Of a DNA stretch of 64,000 nt, positions 46,425 to 56,586 are shown piece by piece. Positions within the stretch are counted from its first letter, which is position 1. Every line of letters begins with the position of its first letter. Under the pieces are notes generated by a model. The model made no database searches. It saw only the letters and a list, made by a program, of their open reading frames with translations, and had not been told where the DNA came from. The position numbers and the translations under genes were made by a program. The DNA is taken from contig NZ_CP115543.1 of the NCBI RefSeq assembly GCF_031834615.1, positions 2,243,001 through 2,307,000 of the forward strand. Reading direction: 5' to 3'. Source of the DNA: Stenotrophomonas aracearum. Lineage in GTDB: Bacteria > Pseudomonadota > Gammaproteobacteria > Xanthomonadales > Xanthomonadaceae.

Positions 46425-48658
46425 TCGGCCGCCTGCAGGTAAATCACCGAGAGCGGCGGCAGGGTCAGCGGCAGGCTCTGCGCATGGCCGTGCATGGGCC
46501 GGTCGATGGTGCTCACGCGGCCCGCGTTGCCCACGTTGCCGCCGCCGTAGTGCGCGCTGTCGGTATTGAGAATCTCCGACCACTCGCCGGCGGACGGCAC
46601 CCCGAGCAGGTAGCCATCTCGCGCCACCGGGGTGAAGTTGCACACCACCAGGGTGGAGCGGCCCTGGCCGTCGGGTGCATGCCGGACGAACGCCAGCACG
46701 CTGTTGCGGTGATCGTCGCTCACGCTCCACTCGAAGCCGGCTTCACTGTCGTTGGCCAGGCGCAGGCTGGGTTCCTGCTGCAGCAGGCGGTTGAGGTCGC
46801 CCACCAGTCGCGCCATGCCGGCATGCGCCGGGTCGGCAGCGGCCGCCCAGTCCAGCGCGGCGTCGTGGTTCCACTCCGCCGGCTGTGCGAATTCGCCGCC
46901 CATGAACAACAGCTTGCTGCCCGGGTGCGCCCACATGAAACCGTAGCAGGCGCGCAGGTTGGCGAACTGCTGGCTGCGGTCGCCCGGCATCTTCGCCAGC
47001 AGCGAACCCTTGCCGTGCACCACCTCGTCGTGCGACAGCGGCAGGATGAAGCGCTCGCTGAAGGCGTAGATGGCGCTGAAGGTCATTTCGCCGTGGTGGT
47101 GGGCGCGATGGATCGGGTCACGGTGCAGGTAGGCCAGCGTGTCGTGCATCCAGCCCATGTTCCACTTGTGGGTGAAGCCGAGCCCCTGGGCTGCAGTAGG
47201 GGCGGTCACACCCGGCCACGCCGTCGATTCTTCGGCCATGACCAGCACGTCCGGGAAGCGCGCTCGAATGGCGTCGTTCAGCTGGCGCAGGAACGCCACG
47301 GCTTCCAGGTTCTCGCGCCCGCCGTTGACGTTCGGCAACCACTCGCCCTCCGCGCGGCTGTAGTCGCGGTATAGCATCGACGCGACAGCGTCCACGCGCA
47401 GGCCGTCCACATGGAACCGGTCGATCCACTCCAGCGCGCTGCCGATGAGGAACGCAGCCACTTCGGCGCGGCCGTAGTTGTAGATCAGCGTGTTCCAGTC
47501 CGGGTGCAGGCCGAGCCGGGGGTCATCGTGTTCGTACAGGGCGGTGCCGTCGAACCGGTTCATGCCATGGGCATCGGTCGGGAAATGGGCGCCCACCCAG
47601 TCGATGATGACCCCGAGCCCGGCAGCATGGCAGCGGTCCACGAACGCGGCGAAATCCTGCGGGCGTCCATAGCGCGCGGTCGGCGCATACAGGCCCAGCG
47701 GCTGGTAGCCCCACGACCCGCCGAATGGATGCTCGCTCACGGGCAGCAGCTCGATATGGGTAAAGCCCAGGCCGGTGACGTAGGGAATCAGCTGGTCGCC
47801 CAAGGCATTCCAGTCCAGCGGGGCGCCGGTGGCGTCATGTCGCCAGGAACCGGCATGCACCTCGTACACCGATATGGCCTGCCCGGGCGCCAGCGCACGG
47901 TGTGCCATCCACGCGGCGTCCTTCCAGACATGCGCGCACGGTGCCGACACCCGCGACGCGGTGTCCGGGGGAAGCTCGCACGCGCGTGCCAACGGGTCGG
48001 CCTTGAGCACCACGGACTGTCCATCGGCTGCGGTCAGTGCGAACTTGTACCGGGCACCGGCCTTCGCACGCGGCAGGAACAGTTCCCACACCCCGGCATC
48101 ATGGCGAAGGCGCATCGGATGACGGCGTTGATCCCAGCTGTTGAAGTCGCCCACCACGGCCACCCGGCTGGCGTTGGGCGCCCACACCGCAAAGCGCACA
48201 CCGGGCACGCCTTCGCAGGTTGCCGTGACCGCACCCAGCGAACGGCGAACCGCGTCCGGATTGCCGTCCCGCAACCGCTGCAGTTCGCCGTCATCCAGCT
48301 GGGTACCGAACGCGTAGGCGTCTTCGACTTCCTGGGTGCCATCAGGCCATTGAATGCGCAGCAGCCCGGTGCCGCGCTGTCCGGTCCGGAGCTGGAACAG
48401 GCCTTCGGCGGCCCCCCGCTGCATGGCACGCCAGGCGCCTTCTGCCAGCTGGGCCTCTACCTGGCGCGCGCCGGGCAGGTACACCGTATGCCGCCAGCCA
48501 CTAACGTCCCGGTGCGGCCCCAGCACGGCAAACGCATCGCAGGGTTGGCCCGCCAACAGGGGCAGCAGCGCCGGTTCCAGCGGCTGCGGCGATACTTCCG
48601 GCATGCCGGCATCGTCAGGGGTGACCGCATCCCGAAGGTTCAGTGCGTCCTCGCTCAT
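46421..48658 (-). CDS. glgB: 1,4-alpha-glucan branching enzyme GlgB
   Basis: 745 residues, GH13. Two N-terminal beta domains ([40 protein letters not shown]) come before the barrel with the motifs [45 protein letters not shown] and [16 protein letters not shown]. It makes the alpha-1,6 branches of glycogen. ATG 48658 overlaps the glgA stop by 4 nt. It is the second gene of the operon. Confidence 0.96.
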   Translation of the reverse strand: MSEDALNLRDAVTPDDAGMPEVSPQPLEPALLPLLAGQPCDAFAVLGPHRDVSGWRHTVYLPGARQVEAQLAEGAWRAMQRGAAEGLFQLRTGQRGTGLLRIQWPDGTQEVEDAYAFGTQLDDGELQRLRDGNPDAVRRSLGAVTATCEGVPGVRFAVWAPNASRVAVVGDFNSWDQRRHPMRLRHDAGVWELFLPRAKAGARYKFALTAADGQSVVLKADPLARACELPPDTASRVSAPCAHVWKDAAWMAHRALAPGQAISVYEVHAGSWRHDATGAPLDWNALGDQLIPYVTGLGFTHIELLPVSEHPFGGSWGYQPLGLYAPTARYGRPQDFAAFVDRCHAAGLGVIIDWVGAHFPTDAHGMNRFDGTALYEHDDPRLGLHPDWNTLIYNYGRAEVAAFLIGSALEWIDRFHVDGLRVDAVASMLYRDYSRAEGEWLPNVNGGRENLEAVAFLRQLNDAIRARFPDVLVMAEESTAWPGVTAPTAAQGLGFTHKWNMGWMHDTLAYLHRDPIHRAHHHGEMTFSAIYAFSERFILPLSHDEVVHGKGSLLAKMPGDRSQQFANLRACYGFMWAHPGSKLLFMGGEFAQPAEWNHDAALDWAAAADPAHAGMARLVGDLNRLLQQEPSLRLANDSEAGFEWSVSDDHRNSVLAFVRHAPDGQGRSTLVVCNFTPVARDGYLLGVPSAGEWSEILNTDSAHYGGGNVGNAGRVSTIDRPMHGHAQSLPLTLPPLSVIYLQAAE

Positions 48659-50220
48659 GCGCGCTGCTCCATCGCGCGGTCGTACAGATTCAGGTAATGC
48701 GACCCGGCCTGCTCCCAGCTGCTTGGCCGCAACATCGCGGCGCGACGCATCGCAGACAGCAGGCTCGGCAGGCGATAGGTCCGGAACGCCCGCTGCACGC
48801 AGCGGCGCAGCGAGTCGGCGTCTGCGGAATCGAACAGCAACCCGGTGACGCCGTCCTCGATCGTGTCGATCAGGCCACCAGTGGCATGCGCGATCGGCAG
48901 GCAGCCGAACCGCTGCGCATACATCTGGCTCAACCCGCACGGCTCGAAGCGCGACGGCATCAGCAGGAAGTCGGCGCCGGCGAACATCTTGCGGGCCAGC
49001 GCTTCGTCGAACCCGGCAAACACGCCCACCGACGACGGGAACCGGCGCGACAGGGTCGCCACCTCGGCGGCAATGCGCGGGTCGCCATCGCCGATGATCG
49101 CCAGCTGTCCACCTGCAGCGGCGATCTGGTGCGCCACCGCGCAGCTCAGGTCCAACCCCTTCTGGTGCACCAGCCGCGACACCACCGCAAACAGCGGACC
49201 ATCGCCATGCGGCAGGCCGAGCGCGCGCTGCACGCGGCGCTTGTTGGCCACGCGGCCTTCCCAACGGTGCAGGTCGAAGTGCTCGGTCAGGTGCAGGTCG
49301 GTACGCGGGTCCCAACTATTGTCGATGCCGTTGACGATGCCACTCAGGCGACCGCTCGCGGCGTGTCCGGACAGCAGCACGTCCAGGCCGCAGCCCTGCT
49401 CCGGGCCCGTGATCTGCCGCGCATAGCTGACGCTGACCGTGTTCACCTGGTCGGCATGGACGATGCCCGCCTGCAGGAACGACAGCCTGCCGTGGAACAG
49501 GATGCTCTCCGCCTGTTCCGGGGAAACGCCAAGCGCCTCGGCCAGCTCAACCGGGAACAGGCCCTGGTACGCCAGGTTGTGGATGGTCAGCAATGCCGGT
49601 ACGTCCGAGCCGTACCAACGCAGGTAGGCCGCCGCCAGCGCGCACGGCCAGTCGTTCAGGTGCAGCAGCTCCGGCTGCCAGCCCAGCCCGGCGCTGCCGC
49701 AGGCGATCACCGCGGCGGCGCGCGACAGGGCGGCGAAACGTACCGCGTTGTCGCTCCAGTCCTGGCCGGCGCCGTCCACGTACGGGCTGCCGCCGCGCTG
49801 GTACAGCTCCGGGCAGACCAGCACCAGCACCGGCAGGCCATCGGCCAGGGTCGCCTCGCCGATGTCGCAGGCGGGAATGCCGGCACGCGCCGGCACCCGT
49901 CCGACCAGGCGCAGGTCGGGTGCGCGGGCGATCACATCGTCGTAGCCGGGAATCAACACACGCACGTCCGAGCGACCGCGCAGCGCACGCGGCAGCGAGG
50001 CAGCTACGTCGCCGAGGCCGCCGGCCTTGATGTAGTCGGCCATTTCGGAGGTGACGAACAGTACCCGCCGCGCACGCTCGATGCGGGCCGTGACACTCGG
50101 GGCGCCGCCCTCGACCGCGCGCAGCTTCGGCGCACGCCGTACACGGATGCCACGTTCACCGTTGTCGGCAGCGGGCACGAGCGGAATCGCAGGAACAGCG
50201 GACAGACGCGGAGGCGACAT
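48655..50220 (-). CDS. glgA: Glycogen synthase GlgA
   Basis: 521 residues, GT5 family. The ADP-glucose-binding motif KAGGLGDV is at about residue 67, and the C-terminal active site ends [20 protein letters not shown]. An N-terminal extension of about 50 residues precedes the usual start of the family ([16 protein letters not shown]). It is the first gene of the operon, so the promoter must lie in the 311-nt region above 50220. No glgC (ADP-glucose supply) is present in the window. Confidence 0.95.
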   Translation of the reverse strand: MSPPRLSAVPAIPLVPAADNGERGIRVRRAPKLRAVEGGAPSVTARIERARRVLFVTSEMADYIKAGGLGDVAASLPRALRGRSDVRVLIPGYDDVIARAPDLRLVGRVPARAGIPACDIGEATLADGLPVLVLVCPELYQRGGSPYVDGAGQDWSDNAVRFAALSRAAAVIACGSAGLGWQPELLHLNDWPCALAAAYLRWYGSDVPALLTIHNLAYQGLFPVELAEALGVSPEQAESILFHGRLSFLQAGIVHADQVNTVSVSYARQITGPEQGCGLDVLLSGHAASGRLSGIVNGIDNSWDPRTDLHLTEHFDLHRWEGRVANKRRVQRALGLPHGDGPLFAVVSRLVHQKGLDLSCAVAHQIAAAGGQLAIIGDGDPRIAAEVATLSRRFPSSVGVFAGFDEALARKMFAGADFLLMPSRFEPCGLSQMYAQRFGCLPIAHATGGLIDTIEDGVTGLLFDSADADSLRRCVQRAFRTYRLPSLLSAMRRAAMLRPSSWEQAGSHYLNLYDRAMEQRA

Positions 50221-50531
50221 GGGGGCAATCTCAGAGGTGTAACGCGGTGGGGGAACCGCTCATCGGCATTGCGCCGCAAGCTGTCGGGGCGTGGGCCCTG
50301 ATTGGAATCTACCTGCGTGCCGAATAAACAACGTGTGAACCCGTTGCGACAGCTTCGTGACTTGACCGGATTACAAGGCCAGATTGCGCCGGAAAACGCA
50401 GCTGTGCGTGCATGCGGTGATTCGAATATCCCATCTGCACATCACCTCGCGGCATATGGGACTTCGCGCAGCGCCTGATTCGCGACGGAACCTGAAGGCT
50501 TCACACAGTGAGCGGAAGTGTCATCGCAGTC
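50221..50531. other. Intergenic region upstream of the glycogen/trehalose operon
   Basis: The 311 nt between glgA and xthA hold no supported gene. They are less GC-rich than the flanks and should contain the operon promoter (minus strand). The only symmetry noted is TCCCAT (50429-50434) facing ATGGGA (50456-50461). No clear -10/-35 pair could be fixed. Confidence 0.45.
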
Positions 50532-51332
50532 TCACGACTGCGGCGCGAGCACCTCGATCCAGGTGGGCGCGTGGTCGCTCGCCTTTTCCAGTCCGCGCAC
50601 CCAACGGTCCACGCCGGCGTCCTTCAGGCCGACTGAAAGCACCGGGTTCACGAGCAGATGATCGATCCGGAGTCCGCGGTCGCGCTCGTAGTGCTGCCGG
50701 AAGTAGTCCCAGAAAGTGAAGATCTGCGCCTCGCCATGCACCTGGCGCAGGCTGTCGGTCCAGCCCTGCGCCAGCAGGTTGAAATACGCCTCGCGCGCCT
50801 CCGGCTGCAGCAGGGCATCGCGCCGCCAGGATTTCGGATCGTAGATGTCGGCGTCTGTCGGTACCACGTTGAAGTCGCCGATCAGGGCGACCGGGTGCGG
50901 CAACCCGACCAGCCCGGAAGCGTGCTTGTGCAGCCGCTGCATCCACTTGAGCTTGTAGTCGAACTTCGGTCCCGGCTGCGGGTTGCCGTTGGGCAGGTAC
51001 AGGCCACCCACGAGCACGCCGTGCGCAGCCGCCTCCAGGTACCGGCTCTGGTCGTCGCTGCGGTCGCCCGGCAGGCCGCGCCGGCTTTCGATGGGGTCCT
51101 GCGCACGGGCAAGCATCGCAACGCCGTTCCATGAGCGCTGGCCGTGCCAGATGCAGCCATAGCCGGCGTCACGGATCTCCTTTTCAGGAAAGCTCTCCTG
51201 CGTTGCCTTGAGCTCCTGCACGGCCACGATGTGGGGCTTTTCGCGTTCCAGCCAGGCCAGCAGATGCGGCAGGCGGGACTTGATGCCGTTGACATTGAAC
51301 GTGGCGATCTTCAGTCGCTTGCGGCGGCCCAT
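50532..51332 (-). CDS. xthA: Exodeoxyribonuclease III
   Basis: 266 residues of the Xth/APE1 endonuclease-exonuclease-phosphatase fold. Seen: IATFNVNGIKSRLPHLLAWL, VQELKA (metal-binding Glu), LPNGNP, LIGDFNVVPTDADIYDP (Asp/Asn) and SDHAPTWIEV (catalytic Asp-His). It repairs abasic sites and trims 3' ends. ATG 51332 is chosen for GGAG 7 nt upstream and the family's usual start. It is alone on its strand. Confidence 0.96.
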   Translation of the reverse strand: MGRRKRLKIATFNVNGIKSRLPHLLAWLEREKPHIVAVQELKATQESFPEKEIRDAGYGCIWHGQRSWNGVAMLARAQDPIESRRGLPGDRSDDQSRYLEAAAHGVLVGGLYLPNGNPQPGPKFDYKLKWMQRLHKHASGLVGLPHPVALIGDFNVVPTDADIYDPKSWRRDALLQPEAREAYFNLLAQGWTDSLRQVHGEAQIFTFWDYFRQHYERDRGLRIDHLLVNPVLSVGLKDAGVDRWVRGLEKASDHAPTWIEVLAPQS

Positions 51333-51485
51333 GGCGTGCTCCTTCTGCGTGGCATGAGTATCCACCGGCCGTCGCACGTGCGCGTCAACGTCCAGCTCAC
51401 GCGGTCGTCCCGCCGACATCGGTGTTCACCCCCTGCAACGCAGCCAGGCGCATGCTGGCTGCGTCCGCCTTCCATGGAGCTCCGC

Positions 51486-52157
51486 ATGCACACCTCCCTG
51501 CGCACCTCGTTGATGGTCGCGCTGCTGGCCAGTCCCCTGGTCGGGTGCGGTCGCAGCCCGGATCCTGCGCCTGTCGCGCCGCCGAGCGGCGCCGATCCGG
51601 GTGCCGCCAAGGCGGTCGCGGTCACGGAGCAGAAGGCTGCAACCGTGGCGCCCGTGTTCGCGGAAGACGCGCCAGGCATTGCGCTGGATGCGGTTCCGGG
51701 CATGCAGGTGCGCCGCGACTTCACCCGCAGCTACCTGGCGCTGGACAGCTGGAAGCTGTTCGCGGAACCGGACAGTGAAGGCGAGCCGCTGGCGGCGCTT
51801 GTGCTGGAGGGGTCCAACGAGGTCACCGCCGCCGAGGTTCGGTTGGGGCGCAGTGTCGATGCCGATGCGGTGAAGCGATGCCTGGATCTGCCGGCCGAAG
51901 CAACCGGGAAGGCCGACACCGTGCGGATCGACGGCGTACCGTTTACCCACTTCAGCGCCGGCGATGCGGCGATGAGCCACTACGTGTCGGCGGAAAGCTA
52001 CCGCGCCGTGCAGGACGGGCGCTGTTATGCGATTGACCTGGTGGTGGCCGGGACGCGACCGGAAGTGTATGACCCGCCGAAGGTGCCGCCTTTCAGCAAT
52101 GAAGAGGCCAAGGAAAAGTTGGCGGCTGCGTTGAAAGCCGTTCGGTGGGTTCGTTGA
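51486..52157 (+). CDS. Lipoprotein of unknown function
   Basis: 223 residues with a lipoprotein signal (LMVALLASPLVGCGRSPDP, Cys near 25). A Pro/Ala-rich linker is followed by a mature domain with no recognised motif (RRDFTRSYLALDSWKLFAEP; FTHFSAGDAAMSHYVSAESY). ATG 51486 has GGAG 6 nt upstream; an ATG at 51474 is the alternative. Its TGA stop joins directly onto a REP element. Likely anchored in the outer membrane. Confidence 0.8.
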   Translation: MHTSLRTSLMVALLASPLVGCGRSPDPAPVAPPSGADPGAAKAVAVTEQKAATVAPVFAEDAPGIALDAVPGMQVRRDFTRSYLALDSWKLFAEPDSEGEPLAALVLEGSNEVTAAEVRLGRSVDADAVKRCLDLPAEATGKADTVRIDGVPFTHFSAGDAAMSHYVSAESYRAVQDGRCYAIDLVVAGTRPEVYDPPKVPPFSNEEAKEKLAAALKAVRWVR

Positions 52158-52179
52158 GCCACGCAGGGCGTGGCTCTAC
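52157..52179 (-). repeat. GTAG REP element, abutting a stop codon
   Basis: Minus strand: GTAGAGCCACGCCCTGCGTG and on. Identical over 23 nt to the copy at 52203-52225 in the other direction. Its far end reads through the TGA (52155-52157) of the lipoprotein gene. Confidence 0.85.
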
Positions 52180-52202
52180 CCATTGATCGCGAACGTTCCC
52201 TG

Positions 52203-52225
52203 GTAGAGCCACGCCCTGCGTGGCT
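52203..52225 (+). repeat. GTAG REP element, inverted identical copy
   Basis: GTAGAGCCACGCCCTGCGTG and on, a perfect inverted match to 52157-52179 with 23 nt between. The pair sits between convergent genes and can form one long hairpin. Confidence 0.85.
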
Positions 52226-52233
52226 TACCCAAG

Positions 52234-52259
52234 GCGCCTGCGACACGTGCCGCAGGCGC
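52234..52259. terminator. Hairpin after the sorbosone-dehydrogenase-like gene
   Basis: GCGCCTGCG and CGCAGGCGC form a perfect 9-bp stem with an 8-nt loop, 14 nt past the stop of the minus-strand gene. No T-run. Confidence 0.5.
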
Positions 52260-52272
52260 ATCCTCCCACCGC

Positions 52273-53634
52273 TTACTGCGCCGGAGGCGCAGGCGTAACC
52301 GGTGCAGGCGCAGCAGCCGGCGCCGGCGCCACAGCCCCCGGCGCCGGCGTAATCCGCCAGATCGTATTGGCCAGGTCATCGGCCACGATCACCGCGCCAC
52401 GCGGATCCACCGTGACACCCACCGGTCGGCCGCGGGTCTTGCCTTCATCCGTGCGGAACCCGGTAGCGAAATCGATCGCGTCCCCGGACGGCTTGCCGTC
52501 ACGGAACGGCACGAACACCACCTTGTAGCCCACCGGCGGATTGCGGTTCCAGCTGCCATGCTGGCCCACGAACACGCCGTCGGTGAAGTTTCCACCCACT
52601 GCAGGGTTGGAGAACGCAACGCCCAGCGCGGCCACGTGCGACCCCAGTGCGTAGTCCGGCGCAATCGCCGAGGCGACCTTGTCCGGGTTCTGCGGCATCA
52701 CGCGGGTGTCCACATTCTTGCCCCAGTAGCTGTAAGGCCAGCCATAGAAGCCGCCTTCGCGGACCGAGGTCAGGTAATCCGGCACCAGGTTCGGGCCGAT
52801 CTCATCGCGCTCGTTCACCACCGCGAACAACGTGCCGGTGCCCGGCTGCACCGCCAGCGCGGTGGGATTGCGGATACCCGTGGCGAACGGGCGGTGCGCG
52901 CCGGTCTGCGCGTCGATCTCCCAGACCTGGGCGCGGTCGAGCTCGACCGCCATGCCCCGTTCGGTGATGTTGCTGTTCGAACCGATACCCACGTACAGCT
53001 TGGTACCGTCTTCGCTGGCCGCGAGCGACTTGGTCCAGTGGTGGTTGATCGCCGACGGCAGGTCGGTGACCTTCACCGGCGCGCCACTGGCCTTGGTCTG
53101 GCCCTCGGCGTAATCGAAGCGCACCAGCGCGTCCTGGTTGGCCACGTACAGCGCATTGCCTACCAACGCCAGGCCATACGGCGCGTTGAGCTTGTCGGCA
53201 AACACCGTCTTCAGCTCATACACACCGTCGCCGTCGGCATCTCGCAGCAGCGTCAGGCGGTTGCCGCTCTTCACCTGGGTGTTTCCCTTGGCCTTGATCT
53301 TGCCGGCAATCACATCCTTCGGTTTCAGGTTCGGCGCACTGCCGCCGCGTCCTTCAGCCACCAGGATGTCGCCGTTGGGCAGCACCAGGGTCTGGCGCGG
53401 AATCGCCAGGTCGGTGGCGATTGCCGACACCTTGAAGCCGGCCGGCACCGTAGGCACGCTGTCGCCCCACGGGGTCGGCTTGGCGATGGTCATGTCCGGC
53501 ATTACCGCGCGGTGCGGCTTGGGCAGTTCCGGATTGCCACCGAGCTGCTGCAGCTCCGGCGCCTTGCCGCTGCAGGCGGCCAGCGCCACCGCGAGTGCGG
53601 AGACGGCGAGGATCTTCGTGGACGCGCGGTTCAC
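52273..53634 (-). CDS. PQQ-type sugar/sorbosone dehydrogenase family lipoprotein
   Basis: 453 residues from GTG 53634, with GGAGG 6 nt upstream. Lipoprotein signal (ILAVSALAVALAACSGKAP). The six-bladed propeller of the glucose/sorbosone dehydrogenase family has the segments VLPNGDILVAEGRGGSAPNL, LNAPYGLALVGNALYVANQD, TGIRNPTALAVQPGTGTLFA and GGFYGWPYSYWG. The C-terminus is a Pro/Ala-rich tail (AAPAPVTPAPPAQ type). It is expected to oxidise a sugar-like substrate on the periplasmic side, perhaps with PQQ. It overlaps the DUF2231 gene by 4 nt. Confidence 0.88.
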   Translation of the reverse strand: MNRASTKILAVSALAVALAACSGKAPELQQLGGNPELPKPHRAVMPDMTIAKPTPWGDSVPTVPAGFKVSAIATDLAIPRQTLVLPNGDILVAEGRGGSAPNLKPKDVIAGKIKAKGNTQVKSGNRLTLLRDADGDGVYELKTVFADKLNAPYGLALVGNALYVANQDALVRFDYAEGQTKASGAPVKVTDLPSAINHHWTKSLAASEDGTKLYVGIGSNSNITERGMAVELDRAQVWEIDAQTGAHRPFATGIRNPTALAVQPGTGTLFAVVNERDEIGPNLVPDYLTSVREGGFYGWPYSYWGKNVDTRVMPQNPDKVASAIAPDYALGSHVAALGVAFSNPAVGGNFTDGVFVGQHGSWNRNPPVGYKVVFVPFRDGKPSGDAIDFATGFRTDEGKTRGRPVGVTVDPRGAVIVADDLANTIWRITPAPGAVAPAPAAAPAPVTPAPPAQ

Positions 53635-54053
53635 AGGGCACCTCCCACGCGCACACGGACGCTGGCAAAGCCCAGCCAGGTGGCAATCAGTGCGAGCACG
53701 GTGACGATCACCGACCACACCAGCGCGCCGGGCATGATCGCCCACGCATCGCGCGCATGGTGCAGCGAATTGAGGAAGCCGACGATCCAGGTCGCCGCCA
53801 GCACGATCACGTAGAAGCCATTGCGGCTGCCGCGCAGACGCCCGAGCAGGCCAAACAACAGCGCCAGGGTCGTCATCACCATGGCCCCCACCAGCAGCCA
53901 GGACGCAAAGTTGCTCCACTGGATCTCATAGGTGTTCCAGTACGCGTAGTCCGCGAGCAGCGCGCCGAGGAACAGCGGCAGCACGCCGCCTAGCACGGCG
54001 GCATGGAACGGATGGATGACCCAGTGGCGGGTCACGACGGCAGTTGAGGCCAC
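53631..54053 (-). CDS. DUF2231 membrane protein
   Basis: 140 residues from GTG 54053 with GGAG 8 nt upstream. About four hydrophobic helices (AAVLGGVLPLFLGALLADYA; FASWLLVGAMVMTTLALLFG; GFYVIVLAATWIVGFLNSLH; GALVWSVIVTVLALIATWLG) with the DUF2231 start VIHPFHAAV. It is coupled to the dehydrogenase-like lipoprotein, so it may be the inner-membrane redox partner. That is inferred from gene order only. Confidence 0.82.
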   Translation of the reverse strand: MASTAVVTRHWVIHPFHAAVLGGVLPLFLGALLADYAYWNTYEIQWSNFASWLLVGAMVMTTLALLFGLLGRLRGSRNGFYVIVLAATWIVGFLNSLHHARDAWAIMPGALVWSVIVTVLALIATWLGFASVRVRVGGAL

Positions 54054-54288
54054 GGTTTGTCTCCTGTAGTGGGGCGGAACGCCTGCCATCGTGCCAGCCG
54101 CAGCGTGACGGCCTTATGGATGCAGGACGCCAGATCCGGCACAGCCTCCCAATGTCCTGAATGCGACGATGGCCGTCCGTATCGCGCGAGACGGCCGCCA
54201 GCGCCGGGCTTACGCTTTGCCGCTACCCTTCCCCACGGGTCCGGGTCGGTGCTGCCGACCGGGATCGCTGCTGCTGTTGATTGCCCCC
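54054..54288. other. Divergent promoter region
   Basis: These 235 nt separate the DUF2231 gene from the MFS gene. GGTCGG-tgctg-CCGACC (54244-54260) is a small hairpin in the MFS leader. No gene was seen. Confidence 0.4.
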
Positions 54289-55521
54289 ATGCGCCCAGAA
54301 ACTCCGCCGTCCGCCTCCCCTGTTGCCCCGGTAGTGCCCGCCGTCACCGAACCTGCGCAGCAGGGCTTTGCGATCCGCATCGTCGGTGCCGCTGCGTTCG
54401 CGCACCTGCTCAACGACATGATCCAGGCGGTGTTGCCCGCCGTGTACCCGATGTTTAAGAGCCAGTTCCAGCTGAGCTTCGGCCAGATCGGCACCATCGC
54501 GCTGGTCTACCAGTTCACCGCCTCGCTGCTGCAGCCGTGGGTGGGCATGTACACCGATAAGCGACCCATGCCCTACCTGCTGCCCTCGGGCATGGTCGCG
54601 ACCTTCGTCGGCATCGGCATGATGGCCATGGCCAACAGTTACGAAATGTTGCTGCTCGCCGCCGCCGTGGTCGGCGTGGGCTCGGCGACGTTCCACCCGG
54701 AGGCCTCGCGCGTCGCACGGATGGCGTCGGGCGGCCGCTTCGGTACCGCCCAGTCCACGTTCCAGGTCGGCGGCAACACCGGCTCGGCCATCGGCCCGCT
54801 GCTTGCCGCTGCAGTGGTGATCCCGCATGGGCAGCGTGCCATCGGCTGGTTCCTGCTGATCGCCGCCGTCGCCATCTTCGTGCTGTTCCGCCTTACCGGT
54901 TGGACCGTGCGTCACGGCCAGGCCAAGATGAACAGCCTGGCGCGTTCGCATGGCATCGGCCTGAGCCGCGGCAAGGTCGTGCAGGCCATCGCGGTGGTGG
55001 CGGTGCTGATGTTCGCCAAGTTCGTCTACATCGCCTCGATCACCAACTACTTCACCTTCTACCTGATCGAACGCTTCCACCTGAGTGTGCAGCAGAGCCA
55101 GATGTATCTCTTCATCTTCCTGGCCTCCATCGCGCTGGGCACCTTCATGGGCGGCCCCGTGGGCGACAAGATCGGCCGCAAGGCGGTGATATGGATTTCG
55201 TTCCTGGGCGTGGCCCCGTTCGCGCTCGCCCTGCCCTACGCCAACCTGATGGGCACGGCCATTCTCGCCGTCGCCGTCGGCCTGGTGATGTCCTCCGCAT
55301 TCGCCGCGCTGGTGGTGTACGCGCAGGAAGCCGTTCCTGGCCGCGTCGGCATGGTCTCGGGCCTGATGTTCGGCCTGATGTTCGGTATCGGCGGCATCGG
55401 CGCCGCCGGTCTCGGCAAGCTCGCCGACATCCACGGCATCGTGTGGGTCTACCACCTCACCTCGTTCCTGCCGCTGCTTGGATTGGCGACGGCGTTCCTG
55501 CCGAAGACATCGATGAAGTAG
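54289..55521 (+). CDS. MFS transporter, fosmidomycin-resistance (Fsr) type
   Basis: 410 residues with about 12 membrane helices. The N-terminal AAFAHLLNDMIQAVLPAVYP and FHPEASRVARMASGGRFGTA segments are typical of the Fsr family, as is GPVGDKIGRKAVIW between the halves. Such pumps export fosmidomycin and other small compounds by proton exchange. The real substrate in this organism is unknown. The gene stands alone. Confidence 0.92.
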   Translation: MRPETPPSASPVAPVVPAVTEPAQQGFAIRIVGAAAFAHLLNDMIQAVLPAVYPMFKSQFQLSFGQIGTIALVYQFTASLLQPWVGMYTDKRPMPYLLPSGMVATFVGIGMMAMANSYEMLLLAAAVVGVGSATFHPEASRVARMASGGRFGTAQSTFQVGGNTGSAIGPLLAAAVVIPHGQRAIGWFLLIAAVAIFVLFRLTGWTVRHGQAKMNSLARSHGIGLSRGKVVQAIAVVAVLMFAKFVYIASITNYFTFYLIERFHLSVQQSQMYLFIFLASIALGTFMGGPVGDKIGRKAVIWISFLGVAPFALALPYANLMGTAILAVAVGLVMSSAFAALVVYAQEAVPGRVGMVSGLMFGLMFGIGGIGAAGLGKLADIHGIVWVYHLTSFLPLLGLATAFLPKTSMK

Positions 55522-55642
55522 GCGCGGCTCCCAAGCCTGACGCTAGGTCCTACAACATCATTGATCGCGTATTGCGCTGCTCCAGGATGCATCGCGAAGA
55601 TCAATTGGACCCCATGTCCGGATCCATAGACTCTAGTCCACA

Positions 55643-55659
55643 CCGCATCGCCGATGCGG
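55643..55659. promoter_or_regulatory. Perfect palindrome before the Sel1-like lipoprotein
   Basis: CCGCATCGCCGATGCGG is an 8-bp perfect inverted repeat around one base, in the 213-nt gap upstream of 55735. Candidate operator, or the end of the MFS transcript. Confidence 0.35.
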
Positions 55660-55734
55660 TTGCATGGATTTCTGGAGCTCTGCATGGATGCCCTCTGCGC
55701 GGCGATGCCGCTGCTCGCCGATCAGTGCGAGCGT

Positions 55735-56586
55735 ATGAAGCTTGGCCAACTGACCTCGACAGCGCTCGCACTCTGCATCGCGCTTCTTGCTGGATGCGCT
55801 GACGACTCAATCCCCGCGCCAAGCGCAGGCCAGGTCAGGAAGGCTGCAGCGGTGCAGTCGAATCCGGCTTCGGCCGCCGAAGGCATGGATCGCGCAGCCA
55901 AGGCACAAAATCGCAATCTGCGAAATGGCATCACTACCCGTTCCTTGACGGGCCGCGCATATACCTTCATCGACATGGGAGGTGTTCCCGACGGGGATGC
56001 GGCAAGCGTAGTGCGAGACCTCTCATCGGCTGCGCTTGGAGGCGAGGCGAAGGCGTCCTACGCGATCCATCTCAAACTCCGCGAGTGTGCTGGAATGATG
56101 AAGCGCTTCGACAAGGAAGGCGCTTCCGCCGTTCGCCAAGCTACTTACGAGAACTGCAGGAGCCTGTCGGCAGAGCACTACGACTCCGCATCCGAATGGC
56201 TCTCCCTTGCCGCCGAACAGGGTCATGTCGGCGCGCAACTTCTCTACGTGTCAGACCCTGAGGCAACCCTCGGAAGCCCGGCGGACATGCTTCGAGACCC
56301 CGATGCCATCAAACAGTACAAAGCCACGGCAATGAAGTACCTGAAGGCTGCGTCATCCGACGGAAGTATCGATGCACTCATCCACCTGGGCGATGCGTAC
56401 CGGATCGGGGTGCTTGCCGATCAAGACCTCGTAGCCGCGTACGCCTATTACCAGGTTGCGGCCAGGGTGGAACCGCGGTTTGTGTCATCGACAAGAATGG
56501 AGGAAATCAGGAAACGGCTGACCCCGCAGGAGCTTCAACACTCACACACGAAAGGAAAGATGATTCATGATGAATGTTGCCGGTAA
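55735..56586 (+). CDS. Sel1-like repeat lipoprotein
   Basis: 283 residues from ATG 55735. Lipoprotein signal (TALALCIALLAGCADDS, Cys near 20). The mature part carries Sel1/TPR-like helices (SASEWLSLAAEQGHVGAQLL; YKATAMKYLKAASSDGSIDA; LAAYAYYQVAAR-like), which usually mediate protein binding. Frames stay open upstream, but only this start gives a signal. GC is lower than in the neighbours. It overlaps the next gene by 20 nt, so the two are co-translated and likely work together. Confidence 0.75.
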   Translation: MKLGQLTSTALALCIALLAGCADDSIPAPSAGQVRKAAAVQSNPASAAEGMDRAAKAQNRNLRNGITTRSLTGRAYTFIDMGGVPDGDAASVVRDLSSAALGGEAKASYAIHLKLRECAGMMKRFDKEGASAVRQATYENCRSLSAEHYDSASEWLSLAAEQGHVGAQLLYVSDPEATLGSPADMLRDPDAIKQYKATAMKYLKAASSDGSIDALIHLGDAYRIGVLADQDLVAAYAYYQVAARVEPRFVSSTRMEEIRKRLTPQELQHSHTKGKMIHDECCR

